64,000 bases of DNA from Zea mays (GCF_902167145.1 NC_050097.1:172080923-172144922), one strand, 5' to 3'. Counted from the first letter of the stretch, positions 23,315-33,927 are shown. Numbers and translations: made by a program. Notes: generated from the letters alone by a model not told the origin.

Positions 23315-24832
23315 TCAATAGATGTGCTTTGACTCTGGCACAGTGCTGTTGACTGTGCGAGCTTCGGACTGTTCTCTGAAGTCCCTTTGGTGTGGAGCAT
23401 ATTGGCTCCCTTCTGGCTGTTGACCTTGTTGCAGCGGTGGTGGAGGCGGAGGCTGTTGCCAGGAAGCTTGAGGTTGACTCGCCGAAGCAACAGAAACTGC
23501 AGGGTGGTTGCCTACATATTCTGGGATGTAAGGCGAATGATACGAAGCAGTGTGCATGACCTGCTTCGGCTGAGCCTGTTGTGCCGCAGCTTCGGCTATT
23601 TCCTTTTGTTTCTGGATGGTAACATGGCACATCCTGGTGGTATGGCCCTTGTTCTCACCACAGAACAAGCAGAAAATTCTTCTTGGTTGATCTCCAAATC
23701 TTCCGCCGAAGCCCCTGGCGCCTCTGCCTCTTGGAGCTGGTGGTCGGAAGGAGCCTTGCTGTTGCCCCGAAGCCTGTGAGGAGCACTGTGGCCTTTGCTG
23801 CTGGCTCCCCCTATCATCATTTTGAGTAGAGTTATGGATTGACCTAACGTGCCTCGGATAGAACCTTCCTCCGAAGCCCCTGGTCATTTCAGAAAACCTG
23901 AAAGCCTCCTCCTTTCTTTGATGAAAATCATTATCGGCCCGAATATACTCGTCCATCTTCTGGAGCAGCTTCTCCAAAGTTTGAGGAGGCTTCCTAGCGA
24001 AATACTGAGCTGAAGGTCCTGGCCGAAGCCCCTTGATCATGGCCTCAATGAAAATTTCATTGGGCACTGTTGGTGCCTGTGCCCTCAAGCGCAAGAACCT
24101 TCAGACATACGCCTGAAGGTATTCTTCGTGGTCCTGGGTGCACTGGAATAGAGCTTGAGCAGTGACTGGTTTCGTCTGAAACCCTTGGAAGCTGGTTAAC
24201 AACAAGTCCTTCAGCTTTTGCCATGAAGTGATCGTTCCTGGCCGAAGGGAGGAATACCAGGTTTGAGCAACACTCCTGACAGCCATAACAAACGATTTGG
24301 CCATGACTGCAGCATTGCCACCATACGAAGATACTGTTGCTTCATAGCTCATCAAAAACTGCTTCGGGTCTGAGTGGCCGTCGAATATGGGAAGCTGAGG
24401 CGGCTTGTAGGACGGAGGCCAAGGTGTAGCCTGCAGCTCAGCGGACAGAGGAGAAACATCATCAAAAACAAAATTCCCATGATGGAAATTGTCATACCAG
24501 TCATCTTCGTTGAGGAAACCCTCCTGATGGAGGTCTTGGTGCTGAGGCCTTCGGTGTTGCTCATCCTGAGTAAGATGACGAACTTCTTCAGAGGCTTCGT
24601 CTATCTGCCTTTGCAGTTTAGCTAGCCTGGCTATCTTTTCCTTCTTCCTCTGCACCTGTTGATGAAGCATCTCCATGTCTCTGATTTCTTGGTCTATCTC
24701 ATCCTCTGGCGGTGTCGGGCTGACAGCCTTCCTTTTCTGGCTTTGGGCCTCCCGAAGGGAGACAGTCTCCTGATTGTGGTCCAGCGGTTGCAGAGCTGCA
24801 GCCCCAGTTGCTGAAGCTTTCTTCGGCGCCAT
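23315..24832 (-). pseudogene. gag: gag of inner Grande-related element (one in-frame TGA)
   Basis: One minus-strand frame runs from ATG at 24832 to TGA at 23315, about 505 codons. The N-terminal third is a charged coiled-coil (QVQRKKEKIARLAKLQRQID). The capsid-type region contains FDGHSDPKQFLMSYEATV and SWQKLKDLLLTSFQGF. A zinc knuckle CLFCGENKGHTTRMC (C-x2-C-x5-H-x4-C) lies in the C-terminal part, followed by a Gln/Pro-rich tail with PQASWQQPPPPPP. A single TGA at 24101-24103 interrupts it where an Arg codon one transition away would be expected. If that stop were bypassed, gag would be complete, unlike in the outer copy. Confidence 0.85.
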
Positions 24833-24887
24833 AGCGAAGGTTTATGATCGCCGAAGATATTCAAAAACTCAAAGAGTGGAAGTGAGT

Positions 24888-24907
24888 TCACCGGAGGTGG
24901 GCGCCAA
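24888..24907 (-). promoter_or_regulatory. Primer-binding site of inner element
   Basis: Read on the minus strand, TTGGCGCCCACCTCCGG directly follows the LTR end. It matches the outer element's site at 13784. Its place next to the right-hand LTR fixes the element's orientation. Confidence 0.65.
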
Positions 24908-25483
24908 TGTTGGGGACTTGTTCTCAAATGCTATGAGTTAAGAACAAGGCAACACAGAGAATGTTAAACGATAAAGTCCTTTGTCCTTCGAAGCATTATT
25001 TCCCTTAGGATATAGTGCTTTTAGGACGAAGGTTATGAAGGACACACCTTCATAATCACAACATATGATAATGAAGAATGAATTATATGAGATATAAAGA
25101 GTAACATAGACAATTGTATGTTATTATCAACTTATCTCTGCATTATTATTATGAAGAAATAGAAATGACATCAAATTACAAATGTACCTTCGGCTTGGAA
25201 AGAGATGAAAATACAAGTGTGACGCAAAAGCAAATGCCAAGTCAGCGTGAACAGTACGGGGGTACTGTTCACCTATTTATAGGCACGGGACACAGCCCAT
25301 ACAAAATTACATTCATGCCCTTTACATTTGGTAATAATTCTATGGTAATCCACCGAGGTCTGAATAGCCTTTTCATCTTTAAGTCGGTTTCATTTTTTGC
25401 TACCACGCCGAAGCTTTCCCGCTCACATCTTCGGCACTGTATCAACCTTCGTCTTATTTTGGGCTTCTCCTACTGTGATACCG
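24908..25483 (-). repeat. 5' LTR of inner element, truncated at its outer end
   Basis: It matches 18146 onwards almost base for base until GATACCG near 25478-25484, where it passes into spacer repeats of the outer element. The left LTR continues for about another 90 bp to its proper end. The lost part is the start of U3 in element orientation; the TATA box (25273-25282) and hairpin remain. Confidence 0.85.
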
Positions 25484-26077
25484 CCGAAATAGAAGGCGAA
25501 GAAGTTCAAAAGACGTTCCTAAGGGAATGCAGAACTTACAGCGAAAAGTCAACGCTGATACACCAAAAAATAAATGGTGAAGCCGAAAAATAAACGGCAA
25601 AGAGACTTTGATTATTCCTAAGGGAATGAAGGCTATGGTTGTGGCTTCGTATGCGTGTGTTTCGACATTCATTTGCACGGTACATTACATCATACATTTG
25701 CATTCATAAACATTCATTTAGACATACATAGGATCATTATCATCATAACACAGCCAACTGCTTCGGCTCTAAAGTTAAGGCTTCAAAAAAAAGAAAAAGA
25801 AGCAGTTTTATGCTTCACTATGTACGAAAAGAAGGGAAGGTGTTTTTTTGCCTTCGGCTCAAAAATGCTAAGTTCGTTCACACCGAAGCACTTTATACAT
25901 TGACGGAAAGGTAAGAATATATTACAAGGTATGGACAAGGTTCAGAGTAAAATTTAATTACATTATTCTTTACAAAGGTTATTACAAGAGTCCTTAGAGT
26001 TTTTTCTACAGTTATCTACTCAAGCTTCATTAGTATCCATTGAGCTTCGTCATCCGTTGAGCTTCGGCTTCGTCTTC
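25484..26077 (+). other. Repeat-rich spacer of outer Grande-like element, right part
   Basis: It begins with CCGAAATAGAAGGCGAAGAAG and the TTCCTAAGGGAATGCAGA repeats that also precede 18146. The remainder is AT-rich and non-coding up to the end of the antisense gene at 26078. It probably holds the 3' untranslated part of that gene. Confidence 0.6.
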
Positions 26078-28982
26078 TTACTCTTTAGCTTCGTCGGCTT
26101 CGTCATCCTGTATATATTAAAGTATTGTAAGGAATATTTAAGTTTGAAGGAAGAGGTAAGCACAAGGTATGATTTTGTTACCGGCTTAAGATGACTCCGA
26201 GCTTCATCACCAGCTATGCTTCGTCAACCCTTTGTCCATACCAGTTTTATAAATCTATTTGCTATGCGTCGGGCAAGGTTGGGAATATTATCTAGATCTG
26301 CTGGTGATAAACTGAAATTGGGTCTATTGACAACCTTCCCATGTTCGCAGCCAGATTTCAGGAAGGCGACAACTGTGCCCCGAGAAGCTACCAGGGCACA
26401 AAAGTCATCATGTCCAGCTATAACTTCATCAAGGTCATCAATTTCACCTTCGATATGTTCGAAGGCCCCTGGCAGGTCTTCAGCCAAAGGATTAAATTTC
26501 TCGCTGCTGGCTCCAACCGAATAAAAGAGCTGCTTCAGTCGTTGTATACACCGATTACTGAACTCCAGACATTTGTTTTGAATCCATGTCAATGATTTTT
26601 GCAAATCTGAACTTTTCTGGACCTCAGCTTCAAATTTTGCATTAAGTTTCTGTTTTTCTTGTTCGAATCTTTCTGACTAAGAGAGAAGCTTTGTATTTAG
26701 TTCTGCTATTTTAGCTTCAGCTTCTGCCAGTAAGCCTTCGGTTGTGTGAAGCTCAAACTCCTTCTTTTCAAGAGCAGTTGATTGGTCTTTTATTTTGCTT
26801 TCTAAACTCTCAATTATAACTTCGTGTTTTTTATCTTTCAAATCTTGCTGCATTTTCAAAGCTTTACTCAAAAGCATAATTTGCGCACAAACAACCTTCG
26901 TTAGAAAACATCTTCGTTATTGAAACAATAAAAGTTAAAGAAAAGTTGTTTACCTTGAAATTGGAATAGAATAAACTACCGACAATGTGCTGTCGTCGGT
27001 AGTGGCTAATGTCCGTTTCGAGCTTCGGGAAACCAATACTCTTTGATAGAGTACCGATAACCTTCGCTCCGGTATGATCCCGGACACAACCCAACTTTTC
27101 GTCATCAACACCACCGAAGAGAAGTGCCCTCGGCCGATATCCGCAAGATATGGCATACTCTTTTAGCTCTTCTTTTTCAGCCTTTGTCAGCTCTTGTCCA
27201 ACTAAGTTTTGAAAGTTAAAAATTTCATCTTCTGAAGTGTCTTCGGCTATTTCTTTCTTCTTCTCAGGCTCTGGGGCCGTAGTCTCTTTAGTGGCTGCAG
27301 CAGTTTCTTCTGCGGCCATGTCTAGTAGTATCTTATCAATATTTGCAATTGTGCTTTCTAACTGAATATCTTCGGCTGTGGCAGCTTCAGCAGCTATAGC
27401 TTCAGCTTCGGTACCTATTGTGCTCTCAACAGCTGGTGCCTTCGGAGCTGAAGCTTGTGGTGGTGTCCCTTCAATGACTTTTGTCACTGTAATGATTCCT
27501 TGTTTTTCGGTCTAGCTGCCTTCTTCGTTTTTTCGGGTCCTTTTCCTTCCGAAAAAGCTTCGTCAGATGTGGCCCTAGTGGACTTAGCTTGACAGGCAAA
27601 GATTCAGTCATTACCTTTAAAATTTCCTCCACGTTGGTGGTAGAGGGTGTTGCAGCAGTTTCTTCTTCTTCGTCAATTGCCTTCTGCTTTGGAGCAGTAG
27701 CTTTTCTCTTCTTCAAAGCATCTGTTTTCAGCTTAGGCTTCGGCTTTTTCTTTTTCAATTGTTCTTCATCATCTTTATTCAGAGCACGAGCCACTCTCTT
27801 TCTTTTATGCCCTTCGGCATCCTTGTCTAGCCGCTCGTAGTCGGGATACTCAAAGTCCAGAGCATCCATTACTCGGTTCAACCTTCGCTTCGGACGGGTG
27901 CTGAAGGCTACAGTCATTAGTTGATCTTCTTTTTTGGAGTAATTGCCGAGAATATCATTACACATCACTTCAATCGTGTCTAGCCACTCTTGGCAAGGCA
28001 CTTTGAAATATTTCTTGAATTTATAATGATAGGGTAACCGAATAAGTTCCCCCTTCTTCTTTTCTCCTTTAAGCTTCGGCATGTCCCACTCTTTCACAGT
28101 CGGGAACACTCTGAAAGCCAAGAATTCTTGCACTAAGTCGCTAGTGCCGATATGCTCCGCAATAACTCTAAATTCAGCCAGAGCAATTTGGCTTGGGCTC
28201 CCTGGTGTCATGTTGCACTGGGGTCTGGTCTCTCCGAAGATTAATTCTAGCGGGCTCTGGACCAACTTCTCCTTATCTTCGTCAACTTTGACATAAAACC
28301 ACTCAGACTTCTAGCCAGCTGGCCACTTGCTACGATAGCTGATCACTCGAAATTTTGTACTCTTGCGATAGGAAAAATTGTAGCAGCCAAAGTTTTCATG
28401 CAGCCCATCTCCTCTAGCCTTGGTCTGATAATGAAGCTCGTGCACTCGGCAGAAGCCTTCGGCAAATGGTTCCACCCCTTGGCTTCGGAGGGCCCAGATA
28501 TAAACGCTAAGCCTAACGATAGCGTTATGAGTTAGCTGATGAAGGTAGATCCCAAACTTCTTCAATACATCAGCAATCATCTTGTTTAAAGGAAATCTCA
28601 AACCAGCTTTAAAGAAACTTTTGAAAACCACTACTTCATCCTTTCTTGGCTTCGGAGTAATCTCTTCCCTACCAAAACGAACCAGCTCTTTCTTCGCTTC
28701 ACTGAAATAGCCCAAATTTATCAGCTTCGGCATGTCATCTTCGGAAATGGTGGATTTCCCAAACTCCAGGTGGCTAGGTTTAGTTGGCACTGCGTTGTAA
28801 TCATCTTCAGAAATGGTGGATTTATCAGCTTCGGCATCAGCCTGCTTGGCTTCAGCGGCTGGTGCATCCTCCGATGCTACCAGCCCTGAGTGCTTCATCA
28901 CTTTGGAGATTGGGGCAGTTTCGGCACCTTCGGCCTCCTCTCTGTCACGAGTAACCCTAGCTGTGGAACATACTCTGGCCAT
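26078..28982 (-). pseudogene. Antisense gene of outer Grande-like element (Transposase_28-like), decayed
   Basis: It is homologous to 19123-22349 along its length: FFKAGLRFPLNKMIADVL, YLHQLTHNAI, NFGCYNFSY, then a Lys-rich stretch and a coiled-coil half. I read exons 28982-26954, 26880-26182 and 26107-26078. Intron 1 starts with a good donor (TTCAAG/GTAAAC) at the same place and phase as in the inner copy, but its acceptor reads CAA instead of CAG. Intron 2 has CCG/GTAACA and ATACAG borders. Stops lie at 28311-28313, 26677-26679 and 26224-26226, with a frameshift near 27485. The gene opposes pol and lies between pol and the 3' LTR. It is not functional as read. Confidence 0.8.
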
Positions 28983-29185
28983 CTGGTGATTGAATTTCTT
29001 GTTTTTCGAATGAAGTTGAAAATTTTTCTTAACTTTGTTGAAGCTATTTCTCGTTACGAAGTTTGAGCAAAATAAATAGCTTCGGTTGCGGAAACAGTGA
29101 GCAAGCTTCGGCTTTGGTCAATATTTTGGCAGCAAAACAGTGCAATAGCAATGAATGTTGTGGTAACTTCACACCTACCCGTCTG

Positions 29186-29193
29186 TTTATATA
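29186..29193 (-). promoter_or_regulatory. TATA box of the antisense gene (outer copy)
   Basis: On the minus strand TATATAAA lies in GCACTATATAAACAGAC, about 205 bp upstream of the ATG at 28982. The rest of 28983-29460 shows no ORF and is presumably the leader and promoter of this gene. Confidence 0.55.
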
Positions 29194-29460
29194 GTGCCGC
29201 AGGTGGGAAGGTGAATCGTCAAGGTCTTCCGCACCGGACAAACAGCAACCCGCACTCACTGAACGGTGGGCCACAGAGTCCGAGAAGGTGAATCGTCAGT
29301 GCGCGCATAACTGCTACAAGATGAGGCCACCTTGCGCGTGTATTATTTTAATCGTTTCTCACCAACGAGCTCAGGGAAGGTGTTTTTTGGATCTTCGGCA
29401 TCCCGAAGCCTAGAAGACTTTTTCACGGATCATGCTCGTTACGAAAAACGATCTAGCACC

Positions 29461-29473
29461 ACGAAGGGGCTAC
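29461..29473 (+). promoter_or_regulatory. Polypurine tract of outer Grande-like element
   Basis: ACGAAGGGGCTAC directly precedes the 3' LTR at 29474, which is the expected primer for plus-strand DNA synthesis. Confidence 0.75.
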
Positions 29474-30105
29474 TGTTGGGGGTATGCTTCGTAGCCGAAG
29501 ATCCTAAAGAAAGAAAACACCTTCGGCAGATCCTCTCAAGAGCAGCGCCGAAGCTATCGCCTATAAAGCTTCGGCACAGTGACATGCCTCAAGACGAAGG
29601 GGTGAACCGACTTAAAGATGAAATGACCTAAAAGACCCATGATGTTCTGTGTTATTATTGTAGTCGATTGTAAAGGGCATAAATGTATTATACACAGCCT
29701 GCGCCCTGTGCCTATAAATAGGTGAACAATATCCCTATACTGTTCACGCAATCTTGTAATCGCTGTCACGTTACGCTGGAATTGTTGCTTTCTGCCGAGG
29801 TGAAGGTATAAATATACCTAAATATTATGCTTTAATATTTAGGTTTGCATAACAAAATATGTGACTAATCTTATGTGCTTTTGATATATAGTTCCCTAAT
29901 GTTTTGTATTTTCAATATTTCATTTTACATTGTTTTATAACTCTAATCACGAAGGTATGACCTTCGTGATATCTTGCTCATGGCCTTCGTCCGAAGCTCA
30001 TTAAATCCTTGGGGAAATAATGATTCAGCGGACGAAGGGCATTAATATTTAACATTTTATGTTGCCTTGTTCTCAATTCATATCATTTGAGAACAAGCCC
30101 CAACA
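29474..30105 (+). repeat. 3' LTR of outer Grande-like element
   Basis: It starts TGTTGGGGGTATGC and ends AAGCCCCAACA, followed by the GCCGG duplication. The TATA box reads TATAAATA at 29713-29720. The hairpin arms are GTGAACAATAT (29722-29732) and ATACTGTTCAC (29737-29747). They differ from the 5' LTR at three positions, two of which keep a base pair. Confidence 0.93.
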
Positions 30106-31405
30106 GCCGGAGTTGGTCGGACCTCGAGCGAAGGCGGGGAAGCTCGTCGGCGGTGAGGATTCTAGCCTAACCACGATAGCATGGTTCAATCCAGTGAGCT
30201 AGGGAGCTCCACAGGAAGCCAGGGAGGTCGTAGGCGCAAGTAATTGGAAAATGGTTTACCTGGTAGCTCGGTCTACGTGCGGCTGCGGGTGGCCGAAGTC
30301 CAGCGAGGGCGATCCCGCTGCTCCGGTGTGGCAGGGTCTCGGTTCTCGCTTGGAAAAGCTTAACGGCTTCACGGGGAAGCCGTCCAGGGGGTCCGGCAAG
30401 GCTAGGTATCTACGGGAACAGCTGGCCGTGGTGGCCGACGCTCAGGTGGCTCGGGCGGGCGGTGCAGAGCTCGTTGGAGCTAAGAGCTGGGTTGGGACAG
30501 TGAGGGCAGGTGCGGCGTGGAGTGTCGCGCGTTTGGGGTGGCTTTATAGGTGCGGGCAAGCGTAGCCAAGAGCTGCTCTGACATGTGCTCGAGGCGTGCG
30601 CGGGGGAGCGCCAGTGCTCGCTCGCCCTCCTGGGCATGGTGTCGAGCACGAGGCAGCGCTGAGTGTGGTCATTTTCAGGCTTCCATTGGCTCCAGATCTT
30701 TGCGAATATGGCCTTGATCCCTTTGTAAGATCTCATCACCATACTCCCCTTTGTCGTTTGTGTGTGGCGACCTACAAATTTTGTTGACTGGAACTAAAGA
30801 TATGGGGTGCTCTAGTAGGGTTTGTCTCACGGTTTGAACCCGAGGCAAAACCCTCGACTTCACGTGTCTAGGGCACGAATCCCAATTCCATCTTTATACA
30901 CGTTGTAGAGGGGTTAATTTAACACAACTTTGTCAATGGGAGCCCAGGCTTTTGAGTTAAGGATCAAGGTGAACGCGCTCGAGTTTGGGTTAGAGGCTGA
31001 AATTCAGAATTCTGGATTTCAAATTTCTAAAGAAGGCCTCCAATTGAATGGCCTTTTTGGGGATTTTGAAAAATTCTTTTGGCCAAAATCTCTAACTAAT
31101 TTTTGTAGCTTATTAAGTGTATGTCAACTTTTATAATTGGCCTAAACCATGATTTCATGTTTTTCGTTGCCTTTTTACAAATTTTCCCTTTTGCACTTAA
31201 TGGCTTAATTAGGGTTATTTTAGGGTTTGGGCATTTTTCTCACTTTGAGGTGCATGATATGCTTAAGGTATGATCCTTAAGATGAAAAGACTTAATCAAA
31301 TTTTTGCTCCTCAAGTTTGGTGTCTTTTGCTCAATTTGATTCACATGTGATAATGGTCTTGAGGTTATACTGAGAAGAAACCCTAGGTAACACCTGGGTG
31401 TTACA
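30106..31405. other. Older unassigned DNA, right part
   Basis: It continues 11326-13150. The first 600 bases are GC-rich, with no frame that shows a known domain; the rest is AT-rich. It ends GGTAACACCTGGGTGTTACA at 31405, which on the minus strand would be an LTR start (TGTAACACCC). I see no gene. Confidence 0.4.
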
Positions 31406-31745
31406 TTTCGAAGCATTATCTCCTCATGGACATAATGATCATTAGATGAAGATCATGAAGGACATGCCTTCATCATCTTATAGATAAACAAGAATGTAAA
31501 GAGATAAACACAACAAATATAACTCATTAATTCATTCGTATTTTCATTCCATAAAACATATATGAATATCAATAGAATTCATATTACATTGATACCTTCG
31601 GCTTGCTCGAAGGTGAAGACGTGAAAGAGTGATTTCAATTCCCCGTGAACAGTACGATGCTATTGTTCATCTATTTATAGGCACGGGACGCAGCCCGGGT
31701 AAAAGTACATTTATGTCCCTGATATTCACTTATGATCGTAATATA
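31406..31745 (-). repeat. Fragment of a Grande-type LTR
   Basis: It is recognisable by TTCGAAGCATTAT, GAAGGACATGCCTTCAT, TACCTTCGGCTTG, GTGAACAGTAC, CTATTTATAGGCACGGGAC and ACATTTATGTCCCT in the same order as 24984-25325. Both ends of the LTR are missing. The hairpin after the TATA box is eroded here. It is diverged, so it is older than both Grande-like elements at 13151-30105. Confidence 0.75.
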
Positions 31746-32646
31746 TAGGGATGAAAACGGTCGGAAACGATCGGCAAACACTAAAACCATTACCGTTTTC
31801 ATATTTTTTATCGGAAACAAAATCAAAAACGGTACCTCCGGAAACGGAAACGATATCGGTGTTTCGGAAACATCGGAAACGAAAGTTTGGTACGGAAAAT
31901 GCACTGGTAACGGTCGAAATCTAAAATATGATCGGTAAACATATCAAACTTCATAATACAACAAAGTTGACAAAAGATCACAAAGACCACAAGTTCACAA
32001 TTCATGATATAACAAGTTCACAATATAACAAGTTCATAAGGATCACAAATTTATAATATAAAAAGTTTACAAAGATCACAAGTTCACAATATAACAAGTT
32101 CACACTATAACAAGTTCATAAAGATCACAAGTTCACAGACTCAGAGTTCACAATTTACAATATCCAATCGATCTAGCTGACATGGCATGCTTACTTATGA
32201 AATATTTTTTCCTCACATAAAGAGTTTTTCACAACCTCACAAGAAATCCCAAAAACCTAGTGTGTGGAAAAGACCAAATCGTTAATCTCAACTGTCTTCC
32301 AACACCATCTATCCCAAAAAATCTTAAGGCGTCCAAAAAATACAAAAATAAATAATCCTTATCTAGAGACGTACATGCGATGCGAAAAATCACATGCTGA
32401 AAAATTCAGAAAAATTCCGAGACACAATTCCGGAAATTTCCGAGACACAAATCCGGTAATTTCCGACAAAAACCAGTAACCGAAGGAAACGGTCGGTAAA
32501 ACACCACGCCGATTCCGATACTGGTTCCGATAGAAAATTCCAAAAACCGATTCCGTTTTCGAAAAATACCATTACCGATGGATCCGATCGAAAAATTTCG
32601 AAATCGGTTTCTGGAATACCGAAAAATTCCGAAACTATTTTCATCC
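31746..32646. mobile_element. hAT-like non-autonomous element, right end cut by Huck copy 2
   Basis: The left end TAGGGATGAAAACGGTCGG and the right end, read in reverse as GGATGAAAATAGTTTCGG, form imperfect terminal inverted repeats of the Ac/Ds (hAT) type. Many CGGAAACGG/CCGATTCCG subterminal motifs lie at both ends. There is no transposase. The last bases of the right terminus and the 8-bp duplication are separated by the Huck insertion at 32647 and lie outside the window. Confidence 0.6.
31955..32150 (+). repeat. AT-rich tandem repeats inside the hAT-like element
   Basis: Imperfect units built on AAGTTCACAATATAACAAG and TTCATAAGGATCACA repeat about four to five times, with a period near 38 bp. 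Confidence 0.75.
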
Positions 32647-33149
32647 TGTCGGGGACCATAATTAGGGGTACCCCCAAGACTCCTAATCTCAGCTGGTAAC
32701 CCCCATCAGCACAAAGCTGCAAATGCCTGATGGGCGCGATTAAGGTCAAGGCTCAGTCCACTCAAGGGACACGATCTCGCCTCGCCCGAGCCCAGCCTCG
32801 GGCAAAGGCAGCCGACCCCGGAGGATCCACGTCTCGCCCGAGGCCCCCCTCAAGCAACGGACGCACCTTCGACTCGCCCGAGGCCCAGCTCAGGCAGGCT
32901 TCAGGAAGAAGCAACCTTGGCCAGATCGCCACGCCAACCGACCGTATCGCAGGAGCATTTAATGCAAGGATCGCCTGACACCTTATCCTGACGCGCGCTC
33001 CTCAGTCGACAGAGCCGAAGTGACCGTAGTCACTTCGTCGCTCCACTGACCGACCTGACAAGAAAACAGTGCCGCCTGCCCTGCTCCGACTGCTGTGCCA
33101 CTCGACAGAGTGAGGCTGACAGCAGCTAAGTCCAGCCTCGGGCGCCATA

Positions 33150-33560
33150 GGAAGCTCCGCCTCGCCCGACCCCAGAGCTCGGGCTCAACCTCGACGTTGG
33201 ATGACGATCTCCGCCTCGCCCGACCCCAGGGCTCGGACTCAACCTCGACTCCGGAAGGCGGTCTCCGCCTCGCCCGACCCTAGGGCTCGGACTCCACCTC
33301 AACCTCGGATGACGATCTTTGCCTCGCCCGACCCCAGGGCTCGGACTCAACCTCGACTCCGGAAGGCGGTCTCCGCCTCGCCCGACCCCAGGGCTTGGAC
33401 TCCACCTCAACCTCGGACGACGATCTCTGCCTCGCCCGACCCCAGGGCTCGGACTCAACCTCGACTCCGGAAAGAGCCTCCGCCTCGCCCGACCCCCGGG
33501 CCCGGACTCAGCCTCGACCTCGGAGGAGCCTCCGCCTCGCCCGACCCCGGGCTCAGACCG
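33150..33560 (+). repeat. ~60 bp tandem array in LTR of copy 2
   Basis: About seven imperfect units contain CCTCGCCCGACCCCAGGGCT, then CGGACTC. Two unit types alternate: one continuing ACCTCGACTCCGGAAGGCGG and one continuing CACCTCAACCTCGGATGACG. The alternation suggests expansion of a dimer. In copy 1 the homologous array is built mainly from a single unit type. Confidence 0.88.
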
Positions 33561-33927
33561 ACCACGTCATAGGGGGGCCATCATTACCCTACCCCTAGCT
33601 AGCTCAAGCTACGGGGAACAAGATCGGCGTCCCATCTGGCTCGCCCCAGTAAACAAGTAATGATGGCACCCCACGTGCTCCATGACGACGGCGACTCTCA
33701 GCCCCTTACGGAAGCAAGGAGACGTCAGCAAGGATCCGACAGCCCCAACAGCTGTACTCCCGTAGGGCTCAAGCACTCCTCCGACGGCCACGACATCACA
33801 TGAACAGGGCGCCAAAACCTCTCCGACTGCCATGACGGCATGTACTTAGGGCTCTAGCTCCTCTCTGCCGGACACGTTAGCACATTGCTACACCCCCCAT
33901 TGTACACCTGGGCCCTCTCCTTACGCC

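Larger units (their letters stand above)
18146..25483 (-). mobile_element. Grande-related non-autonomous retrotransposon (inner copy): LTR-gag-antisense gene-LTR, no pol
   Basis: Two LTRs lie at 18146-18815 and 24908-25483, with the primer-binding site next to the right one, so the element reads on the minus strand. Gag (24832 to 23315) is followed by a repeat-rich spacer. There is no protease, RT, RNase H or integrase at all. Next comes an opposite-strand gene (19123-22349) and then the left LTR. Over the shared ~575 bp the LTRs differ at about four positions by eye, so the insertion is young. The right LTR lacks its last ~90 bp. Target duplications cannot be verified because of that truncation. 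Confidence 0.88.
13151..30105 (+). mobile_element. Grande-like Ty3/gypsy retrotransposon (outer copy), gag-deleted
   Basis: Two LTRs of 633 and 632 bp (13151-13783 and 29474-30105) flank a primer-binding site, a gag/protease remnant, pol, a repeat-rich spacer, an antisense gene and a polypurine tract. The 5-bp duplication GCCGG is at 13146-13150 and 30106-30110, which confirms both ends. The CTTCGG-rich LTRs and an antisense ORF after pol match what I recall of maize Grande. The LTRs differ at roughly twenty sites by eye, so this is an older insertion than the related element nested inside it at 18146-25483. Confidence 0.92.

Noticed and set aside
18146..25483. LTRs at 18146 and 24908 as an inversion of part of the outer Grande-like element
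   Set aside because: The two LTRs are far closer to each other than to the outer LTRs. They have their own primer site, polypurine tract, gag and antisense gene, so a nested insertion explains the data better.
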